From: Lingula anatina
Taxonomy: Eukaryota > Brachiopoda > Lingulata > Lingulida > Lingulidae
Length of the DNA: 64,000 nt
Assembly: GCF_001039355.2 (NCBI RefSeq)
Contig: NW_019773581.1
Span: forward strand, 389,840-453,839
Direction of reading: 5' to 3'
Each line of letters begins with the position of its first letter. Position 1 is the stretch's first letter. The notes below the pieces were generated by a model, which worked only from the letters and a program-made list of their open reading frames with translations, was not told the DNA's origin and ran no database searches. Of this stretch, positions 26,281 to 38,369 are shown piece by piece. A program made the translations under genes and the position numbers.

Positions 26281-29039
26281 GAAAAAACGTTTACAGCATT
26301 GTGTTAAAATCGTTTGATGTGTCAGTTTTTGAAATATATGTTAAAATGCACATCGTAATGTTTATAAATATGATTTATTAATAATTGATTTCTCTCCAAA
26401 AAAAATTTTGATCTAAAATTTGCATTTTAATACGGTTATATAACATTCGGGAATATCAAGAAAAAATACTTAGAAAATAGTATGCCGCATTAAAGACACA
26501 CGCGCATATATTGCCCCTTTCACACCTCCCAGTAGTAAACTCACAGGACATGTAACACATATTTATCGTATCTCTGTTGGTGCCTCCGTGATCCCTTCGT
26601 TCCTGTCGACACCTTCGACCGCATATTGCAGTCAGTGTCAAACATATACATATAGAGAACAGGGCAAGCCTGAAACGGAACGGTATTAGGGGGACTAATC
26701 ATGTATGTGTTCACATGTATTACCTGAAATGTAAAAGCACGTATTACCAATGCACTTGACGTAACTGTTGTCTTTTAATTATTGTTCATAGTATTTGTGT
26801 TATCATATGAATATATATATTATGCATATCATTTGTAATAGGCCTATATTACGCATTGTGTTATGTAAAGTGCTTTCAGCTGGTCCATTTAACACTTTTA
26901 AGAGGTGTTTATTACTCATATTACATAGTACTAGTAATGCATGGGGCACTTGTTCAGGCTTCAGGTTTTCTGCTTTCAACAATCAGATAGTTGGAGTTGT
27001 ATTTCACTCGCAGAAGGATGAAGACGAACGTAGAACGCACTGACGTTTATCAAATATTCATTGACCCAAATTGAGAAAAAAAATTGTATATCAAAATCTG
27101 ATGCAGAGTGAACCTTTTTTGGTCATAATGTCGGTTATTTCGATTCTTATGGCCTTCTTGACCTATAGTAATCCACATTTAAATAAAGTAAGAATAGGAC
27201 GTGAGGTAGCCTATTAGTTAAAGTAGGCTAAATATGCCATTATATTGGGCCACTGCCGATTTATCCTAACAAATAAGACTAAGTATTTGGTCAAAAAGAT
27301 TTGACTAATTTTCCGGCTAAAATCATTTAGTGAGGCAGGCCACTTTAAATATTTTCCAATGAAATGTAAACATTAATATCTCGTTGTCAACTCACCAAAG
27401 GTACCACCATGTATACCAGCAACCGCCATAATAATAACAACTGTAGGCTTCACACACCTGGAAATAAATACAGAAACACGTCAAGAAACAGATAGATGGA
27501 TAGAATTAATAAATAAATGAATAAAAAAGAAGCAATCACTCAAATAAATAACACAATATATAAATAAATTAATTAATTAATTAACGAAAAAAACATAAAA
27601 AAAATATTGGATGAATAAATGAATAAATCAATGGTTACAAAAATAAATAAATAAATAAATTAATAAATACAGAAATAAATAAATAAATAAATAAATATGA
27701 AAAAAAAAACAGTTTAATAACATCCAGTGCATATGACAAATAAACATTCCTGGGCACATTCAAAACATTAAAGTAGGCCTCCTTTAACGTATTTAATGTT
27801 TATCTCCACTAACCAGTCATTGGCGTGATATGCTTGTATTCTGTTTGAAGATTTGAAAGATTAGAAAACTTTTAGATTCTCCCGTTCTCAATATTGAGAA
27901 TACTTAATAAGTGGTGTTATTGTGAAGAGATAGTATGTCTTTTAGACAGTAGTCCAACTTTCACACACACACACACACGCACGCACGCAAACACGTGCCC
28001 ACACACATCTGCCACAATTATTCATTGTAAAACTCTCCGACGTACTGCATTTCTGAAGACAAAAACATGCGTTTTTCTGTACATAACCACCTGCGTCCAT
28101 CTGACCTACTGTATCTCTCCATTACCGTCTTCAAAACAAGTATCAATGTGAAGAGCAGGGTGTAAAATGAAACGACTATTGCATGGTAAAACGACACTTT
28201 CAAGACTTCATGGAGACGCCATCTTCATCACGGTATAAATCTGATGACATTTTTCCTGGGTAACATTCTCTCTATTTTAATTGTGTTTTCTCATGATTGG
28301 GCCATGATTATGTTTTTATCCGGCTCAAGATTGACGCTAATAATTTCTCGAAGCAGGCTTCAGTAGCGTCAAGGGTTAAGATGTAATTTTACTGTGGCGT
28401 CACGCCATTATTAGTTTCACAATGAGAAACGCAGAAAATTTCTTATATAATGTGTCTGGGGAAGACATTTAGCAAGTCATCATTGCTGAGATTTTTTCAT
28501 CGCCGTCTTAACAGTACAGTAAAAACTGTTGAAGCCTAGAGGAGCTCGTGTGTCTTATTTCTCGGACAGTTCCATAATCTGATGGGCAATAGCTCAGCAT
28601 ATATGTACGTGTGACACACACACCTATACACGCACACAATCATACACGCGCACACATACACACACATACATGCGTGCGCACACATATATACTCACGCAGT
28701 AAATTTCTATTCACTTTAACAGATTTCACCAACATTTATGTCCAAAATAATTATCCGTTTATCACCCTCAGATTCACGTTCTCGGTGGCTGTTTAATTTG
28801 AATTTGCGCAGAGCGCTACCGCATTATTCCCTATTTTTCACATATTTTTTATGGCTGGTGATATTTTGATTACGCTTTTTATGCATTCACTTATCTGCAC
28901 ATTTGTCTGTCTGTCTGTCTGTCTGTTTGTTCATTTAGCTGTCCGAATAACCATTCCACGACATAAGCTATAATGTATTTACCTACATTACTTACCCGTG
29001 TTCCTAATCATTCGTCTATCCTTCCTTCCATCCATCCAT

Positions 29040-29087
<48 letters not shown>

Positions 29088-32000
29088 ACACACATACACA
29101 CACACACACACATACACACACACACACACACACACCACATCATTAGACAAATTTATCATTCATTCATTCCATAATTATTCTACCCATGTATCTTCAATCA
29201 AAGGGATATGGCTACAAAAACTGTATCAAGCTTAAACAAAGTAAGGTTGGTAATAACCTCCCCACCCCTTCGCCCCTAAGTTACAAACTAGAAAGGACAA
29301 GGTCTGTTTTACGTGAACTATGGCCCGCAAGTCGGTTTAACCTTATACACCAAAACTTTTAGTCTACTAAGTCGCGACATGAAATAGCAGCTATCTTTTC
29401 AAATGAATTACAACTCCTGTTCGATACCAAGAATAATAAGTATAATATTAGATCTATAATAACTCCATTCTATTCGTCACCTATTTAGTATACCAACTAT
29501 TGGTTTAAAAAGCGACATTTAATTGAGTACGTGTGCACCAGGATCGACCAAGTGCTTTAAAGCAGCCCGAGTAAACCTGACTGCAACTGAATATAAATAT
29601 CAGTCTATAAACTGGTCTGTTTTAGGGCACGCATGACGGTTGGGTAATTTATTGCGTGGCATTGCTAGATAAGACTGTTTAAACAATGAAGAGACTATAT
29701 ATATATAAAGTACCTACTGGTCCATACACGGTGACTACTTCATTAGTTTGTGAACTTCCGCTGATAACGACTTTTAAAATTCTTTTTACTTATTCTACGT
29801 ATGTGAATAAAGACATGCGCCGCTATTAGAGAACCGGTTTTGGGAGTTTATTTCGCGATAACTCGCTGATGAAATGAAGTCGTGCAGATAACTGCCAATG
29901 CACCGGTAATGTGGTGAGCTCAAATAAATGCTACGTCTTTATTGTGCATACACGGGAAAACATTATATATAAATCTGCATTGAAATATGGCAGAACTGTC
30001 TGCTTCTTTTTTTTCCGAGAAAATGTTTTAAATAGTGCAGTCACACATCCAATGCCTCCCTCCACATTGGCTATGTAAGGTATCAGTGTGGCTGGATAAA
30101 ATACTTTATTTTTTATCATCACAGTTCAAATGAGAGCTCATGTGACATTAAAGACCGTCAAATTTTGGAAGAAAACATCTTTATTGATGTATCCCTCACA
30201 TTGCTCTGTGAATATGCTTTGTATAGCGAATCCCGTCCATTCAAGGGTCGCCGATGGGTTTATAGCCTGCGACCTGCAATTAACGGTTCCCCATCCCCCA
30301 CCCTCCTTTAAAACAAACACACACACACACACGCGCGCGCGCGCACACGTGAGACATACATGGGGAGAAACTAGTCAATTCCGACCAATGACCTGTTTGT
30401 AGGTCATTGAACACACGAATTCAGGTGTTTTATAATATCGTGGCTTGACACGTGAATAAAAATCGCTGCATCATCCCAATTCCCTTCAAAACCATAAGCC
30501 ATCTCCACTCCGTTTGTATACTATTTACCCAAACGGCTGTACACACAGGAGACCGCAAACCAACGTAGGGATTCAAAATTCAGAAAATGAAACCTAAAAA
30601 TTTTCATGGCGCCCTTAACAATGTCAGTTTGCGCAAACAAACACTGCTAAGTTTCAAGGACGTTTTGGAACCACCTTTGTCACTCGCTTAGGTCGACTAA
30701 AATGGCACGTGTCTTACTTGCACGTTCTCTTTATATTTATTGACTGAAAGTCATGTTCTATCATTTCAAGGTTTTCTGTACGGGGATTTCGCACCAAACA
30801 TACTTTTTCTCGAGGAAAAAAGCCGTTTTCCCTGCTCACGCATCATTGTTCGAGCCATTCATGCACTTGGCTTTGTTGTTCTAACCACATATCTCAGTTG
30901 TTCATCGATTTATTTGGACCGCATATGTCTTCTTGACATTTCAGAAGGAATTGTCCACATTTCCATTTTTCGCCCAGCTACACAATCCCTTAATTCTCTC
31001 TACACGAAACCAGCTGCGTGGTGACGTCACTGACGTGCAAAATCCTTACTAATACAGAACAGTGCGCAGAATTAGCAAGGTATCCAGTGACAATTAATCT
31101 GAGGCCTTGATAAAGGATTCCAGGCCCGTAGCCAGGGGGGGTTCGAAAGAACCACCCTTTTTGGTGGGAAAAGGTCCATTCTGGGTAAAATTTGACCTAT
31201 GTACTTGAGGATTTTATGGTAAAAGGTCCACTTTTTCAGAAAACGAACCCCCCCCCCTCTGAAATTGCTGGCTACGGGCCTGGATTCACACCTCTGGTAG
31301 AGAAGAGTCTTCCGTGCCCCATGACCACACCCCGTGACAGGCACCGACTTTCCCTTGTGCACTTGTTCCTCAACAACTGCCTTGTAAGGTTAGTAATTGA
31401 CAGCCATGAGTTAATAAGGAGCGAGGAGAGTTTTGTAGAGGAACTGAGTTAAATTGACATGCTCTTATGATACTTATACAACAATAATGTAAACTAGAGA
31501 GAAGGCCGATAGAGATTGAATGAAGAAGAGATAGAAATGGGAAGAAGGCGGAGCGGGAACCAACTGGAAAGTAGTTAATAGATAACTTGAAAAAATATAA
31601 AAAAGTTGTATTTACTAACTCGCGTAACAGCAAAAGATAAAGAACAATACAACTTCGTCACAGACTCAACTTAACGGACCTGAACAATCGTGACGTCGCA
31701 CTGTTATAAATAGCAAATTGTCATACAATGCTATCCAGGAAGTAAATTAAATCACGTTGTTCATATTATTTTCAATGACTCTGAAAATATACAGACATAG
31801 ATTGGTAAGCTGGTACTTATTAAATGTCACGGGTGAAGTCAACGTGGTTTTGCAACGCTCCTCATACATATCATTGATAAATGACGGGCCCGAGACGGAG
31901 GGGTGGGGGCGGGGGGGCTAACCCTTTAAGCTAACGACCAACACTGTTTTTACACGGAAGTAGGAAAAGGCAATGGGTAAAATGTCGCACCCTGCGTAGT

Positions 32001-33613
32001 AAACTTTTTTTGACTGCGATATATAAAAGCTGACAGTGATATCCAATATCCAGGCAGTGTTATTTGGATGACTGCAGATTCTTCACATACCGCGCGGTAG
32101 TAGCCATTGTTGTCACTGGTACTACTGTTTTTTTGCGTATACAATTTGGAGACATGCACCCATAACACTGGCGGGTCTAAGATACAGATAATGGTCTGTG
32201 TGTTGGGGAATCCCAACCCTACCCAAAAAGCCCACTAGTATGGGAATTTTGGTGGGTTCGAGCGTTTTTCAGCACTTCCGTGAACAGTGGGTCAGTCGTT
32301 TTAGATCTTCAAACTCTGTTGGTAGAGAAGGGATTCAAACTAACGCTTTTTTTTTCTTAGAAAATACAGGTGTTGGGGTGGGGATGAAGGGGGGGGGGCA
32401 AGTACCTGAGCCATGCCTGTTATTCTGATACCGTCATTTCTTTCATTTGTCATCACTCGCTTATTCGAAGCTGTTACTAATAAAGTCACTTAAAAAAGAG
32501 ATACCAAATTTTTAAAAATCTTAGTGTTTCACGGAGAAATATGGACTCAGAAGCAAGTCTCGCCTGCTTTCTGTTTTAGCAGATCGTGAGCCAAGTCAAT
32601 ATAAAACCTTTACCACTCTCGCGTTTCAATAACTAACATTTACAACGATCGATAAATCAGTTCAGGTGTTTATTAGACTGTACTTGTTAAATTAGCAGAT
32701 TGTGTAACCGTCATTTTTCAGAAATATGGCTGTATTGTGTTGAATACGCGTCTTTGCTTTTAAAACTAAATTTTATGTACGAATATCGTTTCAACATATT
32801 AATTCCAATCCACTTTCAAGGTTTTAGAACCATCTAAAATCTACCATTTTATATGTACGGTAATTATATTACTATGCTGAAAAGTCCGCTGATCATCTCA
32901 TAGGTTGTACTCTATTTAAAACGTTTATATTGTATTTCAAACATAAGCATTGACTATTTCAGTAATCTTTTTTATTCGTCTGTGATCATGGGTTCAATAT
33001 TACTATTTTAGTCACTGTCACAACTCAACACTAAATAGAGCCAATACACCCATAGACGTATCAGGTTAAGAAAAAATAGACCAGAATAACACAATATAGT
33101 TATCATAATAAAAAAAAAACGTACACAAGAGCCCCATTAATTGGGCGTGCGTAAAAAAAAGAAAACTTCACATATCTAAGAATTCTTCTAGCTCAGTGCA
33201 TCTTAAAACGGCAAATTATTACAGGCCTTTGTCGACGGCTTCAGTTTCTCGTGTACATATTACGTGGTTAGGGGTGCGTATATCTGCCGAGAGGATGTTA
33301 AACTATGTACACAACACACTGCAAATATACATAACTGAGAATGTGGTTGTACAGTATATCAGCAGTCATACATCGTAGGCCTACATATTTCTCATCGGCC
33401 ATGTTCGAAGTTTGTACAGTAGGCCTATAGTTCGCTTTGCTATAGTCTGTGACGTTGGGTGAAAATGCTCGTACTACCATACAAAAAGGCGGTGAAAAGG
33501 GGGGTAGTTACAACTACTGAATACATCTCAGCTATCAGACGCACCGAATAAGGCATACGTACCTGTAATAATGTCGCTAAAAGTATCACAGTTAGACTTC
33601 CCTTGTCTGCCAT
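22658..33613 (-). CDS. Small Cys/Tyr-rich single-pass membrane protein with PPxY tail (VOPP1/WBP1/CYYR1-like)
   Basis: Four exons join in phase: 33613-33563, 27457-27396, 25406-25309 and 22950-22658, giving 167 residues. Exon 1 is a complete signal peptide (MADKGSLTVILLATLLQ). Exon 2 is a short Cys/Tyr/Trp ectodomain (VCEAYSCYYYGGCWYTWWYL). Exon 3 is one membrane segment (WFGVFILISCISVCTAACC) with a juxtamembrane CC and a basic stop-transfer QNRQRQLQ. Exon 4 is a Pro/Gln/Tyr-rich cytoplasmic tail with three PPPY motifs (PPPYN, PPPYA, PPPYP). PPxY motifs bind WW domains, for example of NEDD4-type ubiquitin ligases (known), so an endolysosomal adaptor role is inferred. The architecture matches VOPP1, WBP1/WBP1L, CYYR1 and Shisa-like proteins; sequence identity is too low by eye to choose. 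Introns of 6.1, 2.0 and 2.4 kb are large for such a small protein. Exons 3 and 4 occur again at 21141-21044 and 18723-18431. Confidence 0.72.
25013..25287 (+). mobile_element. MITE family G next to exon 3 (second-copy block)
   Basis: Terminal repeats CTCTCACACCTAGCGTATA and TATACGCTAAGTGTGAGAG match over 18 of 19 bases. It lies 14 bp past the GTAAGTAC donor of exon 3 (25308-25301). About 27 bp longer than its allele at 20773-21020, mostly an internal segment around TTGAGCGTATGAAATCGCC. Confidence 0.72.
27633..27700 (+). repeat. (AAAT)n-rich microsatellite
   Basis: Repeated AAAT/AATA units with short interruptions, in an AT-rich stretch spanning about 27500-27715. Confidence 0.85.
29041..29134 (+). 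repeat. (CA)n microsatellite
   Basis: About 94 bp of CA with three ATA interruptions. Confidence 0.95.
31121..31282 (+). mobile_element. MITE family D, copy 2, with target-site duplication GATTC
   Basis: CAGGCCCGTAGCCAGGGGGG at the left and GCTGGCTACGGGCCTG at the right are inverted repeats. It is flanked on both sides by GATTC, a direct 5-bp target-site duplication. The interior (GGTTCGAAAGAACC, two AAAAGGTCCA units) matches 8431-8598. Confidence 0.85.
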
Positions 33614-34617
33614 TTTGTCGTGTGTTGTGGTATGTGAGGTGAGGAACAGAACGTCAGTTTTGTAATCTACCTGGCGTGTGACCCGTGACGTTGGTAGCTA
33701 ATCTGATGCCGAGCGCACTGGGATAATATATCCTGTATTGTGACTGTTGACAGAGAGAGCGCTTAGAAAGTTCGTGACTTGTTAGATTAAGCCGACGTCG
33801 AAGTGCTCTTGAGAGAAGTCAACTCGATTCTCCGCAGTCTGAGATTTTAGCGCTTACTCCTATTTATAGAAGCGTTTCATATAAAACGCTGTTTCGCCTA
33901 CTGTGAAAATGTCTTCAGCTAAAGATGTGCATTGTGAAAGAATGCGGTGACCCGGATATGGGCGAATATTTGGGGCACCGTGTCTTAATGCATGGGTTGA
34001 TAAGCAGAAAGGGTGACCTAGTTAAATTTGTAAGGGCCGTCGTTTTGCGAGATCGGCTCGTCGGGAAGAACAGTCTATTTATACAGGTGAAAAAAAGAAG
34101 TCTGTTTTTGATTTTTTTAAGTCACAGAACTTTCCACAACTGGATTTTAATTTTCCATAAAAAATTTGTTGCATCATCAAGTTTTTATTTTAAAAAAAAA
34201 TGAAAAAATCTTGTAAAAACCATTTTCTCATAAGTGTTAGACTCACCCCTTAAGAAATAGACACTTTCTCTTTTGAGAGCTTTAGTTATCTTAGTTTTTC
34301 TACGATGTCCGTACAAATTTGAAAATAAGCACCTTTACGTCGATTTCTTGAAAGACGAGTACACGTACATTGCATACGATTTCATCAATGAAAAACGTTT
34401 GCATTATTTTAATGTCCACGACCATACTGAAATCATCTCATTTCGGTAGTAATCCACGACACTACGCGCTTCAAATTCCCTGTTAACGTTTGATCATTTT
34501 TCCGATTATTTGGGGTTTACTAAGCTGTAATCAGCTAATGTGGAAATATGCTCTTCTTCGATCGTAAAATCCTTTCCTTCTGCACTTTCGTTTTCTTTTT
34601 TTTTTACATTTTTTCTT

Positions 34618-34619
<2 letters not shown>

Positions 34620-34650
<31 letters not shown>
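34620..34650 (+). repeat. (GA)n microsatellite
   Basis: About 31 bp of GA following a T-rich run. Confidence 0.95.
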
Positions 34651-34657
<7 letters not shown>

Positions 34658-35006
34658 AGATGCACAACACTTCATTCGCTCTGGTTAGTATTAATTTTAT
34701 TTCAAATAAAATGTACCAGAAAATGTCAGTCAATGTTTGATCAAAATTTGGTCTTTCATTACTGTCTTTATGACTTCACACAGCACAAACCAGCTGTCAT
34801 TTCAAAATCTCCCAACTGTAAAAAATAAAAAAAAAAAAACGGAGGGGTGGTCCAACATTCTTGTCTCAGCCACCCACCCCTCCAACCTATGACTTGCAAG
34901 TGAGAGTACACTGTTTACGGTACCATAAAAACTGAATTCTTTCCAGCATGATGAAAAATCTTTTTGTCAGTAGTTTGGATCTGTTCAAGTGATTACATGA
35001 CTGCTG

Positions 35007-35295
35007 ACAGTGTCAACTGTCCATCCACCAGAGACTAGCAGCACCCCATACAGCATCTCTAGCTGCTTTTATCCTGAAATGACAGTGTCAACTGTCCATC
35101 CACCAGAGACTAGCAGCATCTCAATACAGGACCTCTAGCTGCCTTTATCCTGAAATGACAGNNNNNNNNNNNNNNNNNNNNNNNNNNNNNNNNNNNNNNN
35201 NNNNNNNNNNNNNNNNNNNNNNNNNNNNNNNNNNNNNNNNNNNNNNNNNNNNNNNNNNNNNNNNNNNNNNNNNNNNNNNNNNNNNNNNNNNNNNN
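35007..35295 (+). repeat. 75-bp minisatellite interrupted by assembly gap
   Basis: Units start ACAGTGTCAACTGTCCATCC at 35007 and 35082; a third begins at 35158 and is replaced by 134 N (35162-35295). Units differ by a few bases. The gap probably hides further units. Confidence 0.85.
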
Positions 35296-35779
35296 CCCAG
35301 ATTTTCCAAGACCCCCCCCCCCCCACAAATTTTGTTTCTCAAAAAACAATTATTCCAATCTAAATCCAAGCAATTTTATCGGGCACATTTGTCCAAAATG
35401 GGCTCAGTCCTTTGTGCAGCTTTGATATTGACACGCAGAGGTCAAGTTTAAAACCTGATATCCTCAATAGATCCAGCTCAATAATCTGATACCTAGTCTA
35501 TATGGATCTGCTCAGTCTTCAAACAATCTCACTTCCCTGTGGAGCCATAGTCAGCCCAAGCTGCAACATGATTATCACCCACAATAACACCTACTTCATC
35601 ATCTACCTAATGAATGTCTAGCACGGAGGCATCAGGTACCATTTTTTATAAAAGTCTATGGTTTAACCAGGCTGTAGGAAAGAACCCAGCACCTCCTGTA
35701 CCAGAGATTAGCACTACTAGTAGTACCAATATATAATGTTCAGTAAGACACTTTTTTTAATCAGATATTCACGTGGCAG

Positions 35780-35780
<1 letters not shown>

Positions 35781-35850
<70 letters not shown>
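35781..35850 (+). repeat. (AT)n microsatellite
   Basis: An uninterrupted TA/AT tract of about 70 bp. Confidence 0.95.
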
Positions 35851-35853
<3 letters not shown>

Positions 35854-38369
35854 ATAGACTCAACATTAAATTTCACTATCAAAGAAATATATCAAAACTA
35901 CTGCCTTTTTTTTGTCTTCCTTAGCTTCAAACATAATAAACCCACTGAAGATTTACCTGGTGTTCATAAATGGGAATTTATCTACATCCTTTCTTCCTGG
36001 TGCACCATTTACCAATCTTTTACCAATTTACTCTTGTTCCATCTCTGCAAAAATTAATGCTCAAAATCAAATCACTGGTAATACAACTTACGATCACAGC
36101 AACACTTTACCTGAAGACAAAGTAGTGAAACTCGGCTGAAAAAAAAAAGGCATGCACTGAACTATCCAACAAATATCACTTCCCTTTAAAGTAATAAAAT
36201 AAATAAATAAAAGTGTTTTGTGCACATTGTGGTGATGCAAATAAAGTAATTAAAATTGATCTTAAAGACATGCCATAATGGATGGTGAAGTATTATGCTA
36301 CACCGACAGAAACAACCAACTTTTAACCATCTTTTCTTGTAACTGCCAGGAAAGGGCCATTTTTTTACCCTGATATTTGGACATAGAATACCTACCAGAT
36401 ATTTTCAACCCTTGGTTTGTTCAGTGGAATTTAGGTCTGGATCTATCATCACCTCCTTGTCTGTCCTGCATTGGTCCTTAGTATTTCTTATTAAGTGATC
36501 CATCCCATCTCCTTAACATCTTTTTTACTTAATCACTACCTCATGATTCGATATACAAAAAGCAAAAAGAAAAACTACAAGATTTTTACCCCCACTTTCT
36601 TTTTTTTTTTCTCTGTAATAATTTCTTGTGACAATTTATTATATCACATAATTGCAATTTCCTCTTAATCTCCGTAAGAGAATAAAAAATATTACAAGAT
36701 TCTACGCAGTTCTGAAAATAGGACCGTCTTGCAGTGGATCATTATCCAAATGTTTTAAACTTATTTTGGGATTCAAAATATCTACATGTACATATTCCAA
36801 ATCAACATTTCATGCAGGTAAAAAATCTTGTAGTTACATGCCTAGCCCAGTCATCAATTATATCAGGATTCATCTTACCCACTAAAGGTATATTTAAATG
36901 TCAGGGGTTGAAGACACGCCTATAAGGGACAGCATTAAGTGACCATACCCTTTTTACGTTTTCTTCTAAAATCCACTTCTTTCCAAGCACAGGCACCCGA
37001 AGCACATTATCATCAACATCTTCTAATTTCATAATTTAATTTCAAGATCTTCCTTTCTTAATTTTCTCTCCAATTTTTCTTTTTTCTTATTCTTTTCCTC
37101 CATTTTCCAAATTCACTTCTTCCATCCCTCTTCAACCCTTCATTTTTCTTATTTCTTTTTTCTTTCTTCATGTTTCTTTCTTCAAATACTTCAAATTCTT
37201 TTCTTCAATACCTTTATAATGTACAAAAAGAAATACAATTAGTTAACCAGTTTACATAGAACACATTTATTGGTCTTCAAATAATCTTATACAAACTATC
37301 AGTAAATCCTTATACTTTTTTGTTATAATGATCTGAAAACAATCCCAAGATATTATATGGAAATCATCATCAGGGCTCACAAGTCAATACAAAATTCACA
37401 AAAATGTCCAATAATCTTAATAACTGAATTAGAATTTTCTCATCCAGACATAATTTAGAAAAGCAAAAATGTTGAAATCAGAAATGTCTTGATAACTGAA
37501 TCAGAATTTAATTTCACTCATGTTTTTTGTTGTTCAGAATCATTCTAACCCATCTGACTTAAAAAAAACAAAAAAACATAACTTTGCTTATCTTGTCTCC
37601 AGAACTACATTAACACTTCTTAAAAATACCTCAAAATAAAAACAAAAAGGAAAAGTCTAAATAATGTAAGCTATCTTTCCTAACCTCTAATTTCAATAAA
37701 AACAAAATATACATCTCGGCATTTATCATACTATACACATCAAAGTTCAAAGAATATATACTGAATAAAAAAAGGATGGGATACACCTATGAGGTTGTCT
37801 GTAGAGATGTTTCAGTGCTTCAAAAACCATCTCCATGCTCAACTGTCAAGTATGTTTATGTGTGTGTGAAAGTAAATATACATATATAGTTTAAGAAAAT
37901 TTTACAGCATCCCCCCAGTGATTAAAAAAAATTTATTTTTTTTTGCAATGTGCAAATTATTTAACTTTCTACACACATCCTGCTTTCAAAATGGACATAT
38001 GACACAAAATATGATTATGAGGGGGAAAAGAGTCGATCATGTTGCTGCAAAGGCCATAATCGATGTTTTTCTACTAAGTATTCAGATCAAGTAAAATCAG
38101 GGAGGGATACTGTAAAAAAATATTTTTTGCAAACAAACATTAAATGTTTTTAACATTGCAAAGTTTCCAGTCAAAACCTTAGAAATATGCTTAACTAGTT
38201 CTAACTTGCAGGAAAACCATTTCACTACAACAATTTTTGTCCATCTAATATGTCACCCCGAACACTTAATGTCCATGCTTATCTAATGTTTGTATCAGTC
38301 TTTCTCATGTTACATATAATACTCTTTTAATTGGCAAAAGTATGCTTATAAAAAGGTCTCCACATAAGC

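Larger units (their letters stand above)
27458..33562. other. Large intron 1 of the PPxY membrane-protein gene
   Basis: About 6.1 kb without recognisable internal exons. It holds CA-rich tracts near 27962-28010, 28614-28690, 29041-29134 and 30315-30350, (TCTG)n near 28905-28925, and the MITE at 31121-31282. ORFs within are repeat-derived or unsupported. Confidence 0.6.
33614..38369. other. Intergenic region and likely TRA2 3' UTR
   Basis: No protein-coding exon is supported. It contains a (GA)n tract (34620-34650), the 75-bp minisatellite with an N gap (35007-35295), a C-run (35313-35326), an (AT)n tract (35781-35850) and a pyrimidine-rich stretch on the plus strand (about 37040-37210). The part next to 38370 is probably the 3' UTR of TRA2. 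The ORF at 33925-34203 has no recognisable similarity. Confidence 0.5.

Noticed and set aside
26456-27043. Overlapping short ORFs on both strands
   Set aside because: No consistent frame, acceptor or family feature; intronic sequence of the PPxY protein gene.
27960-29150. CA-rich tracts as possible CRISPR-like or telomeric arrays
   Set aside because: Simple dinucleotide repeats without spacers; a eukaryotic intron.
33925-34203. 92-codon plus-strand ORF (MCIVKECGDPDMGEYLG...)
   Set aside because: No splice support or recognisable similarity and it degenerates into a Phe/Lys-rich A/T run.
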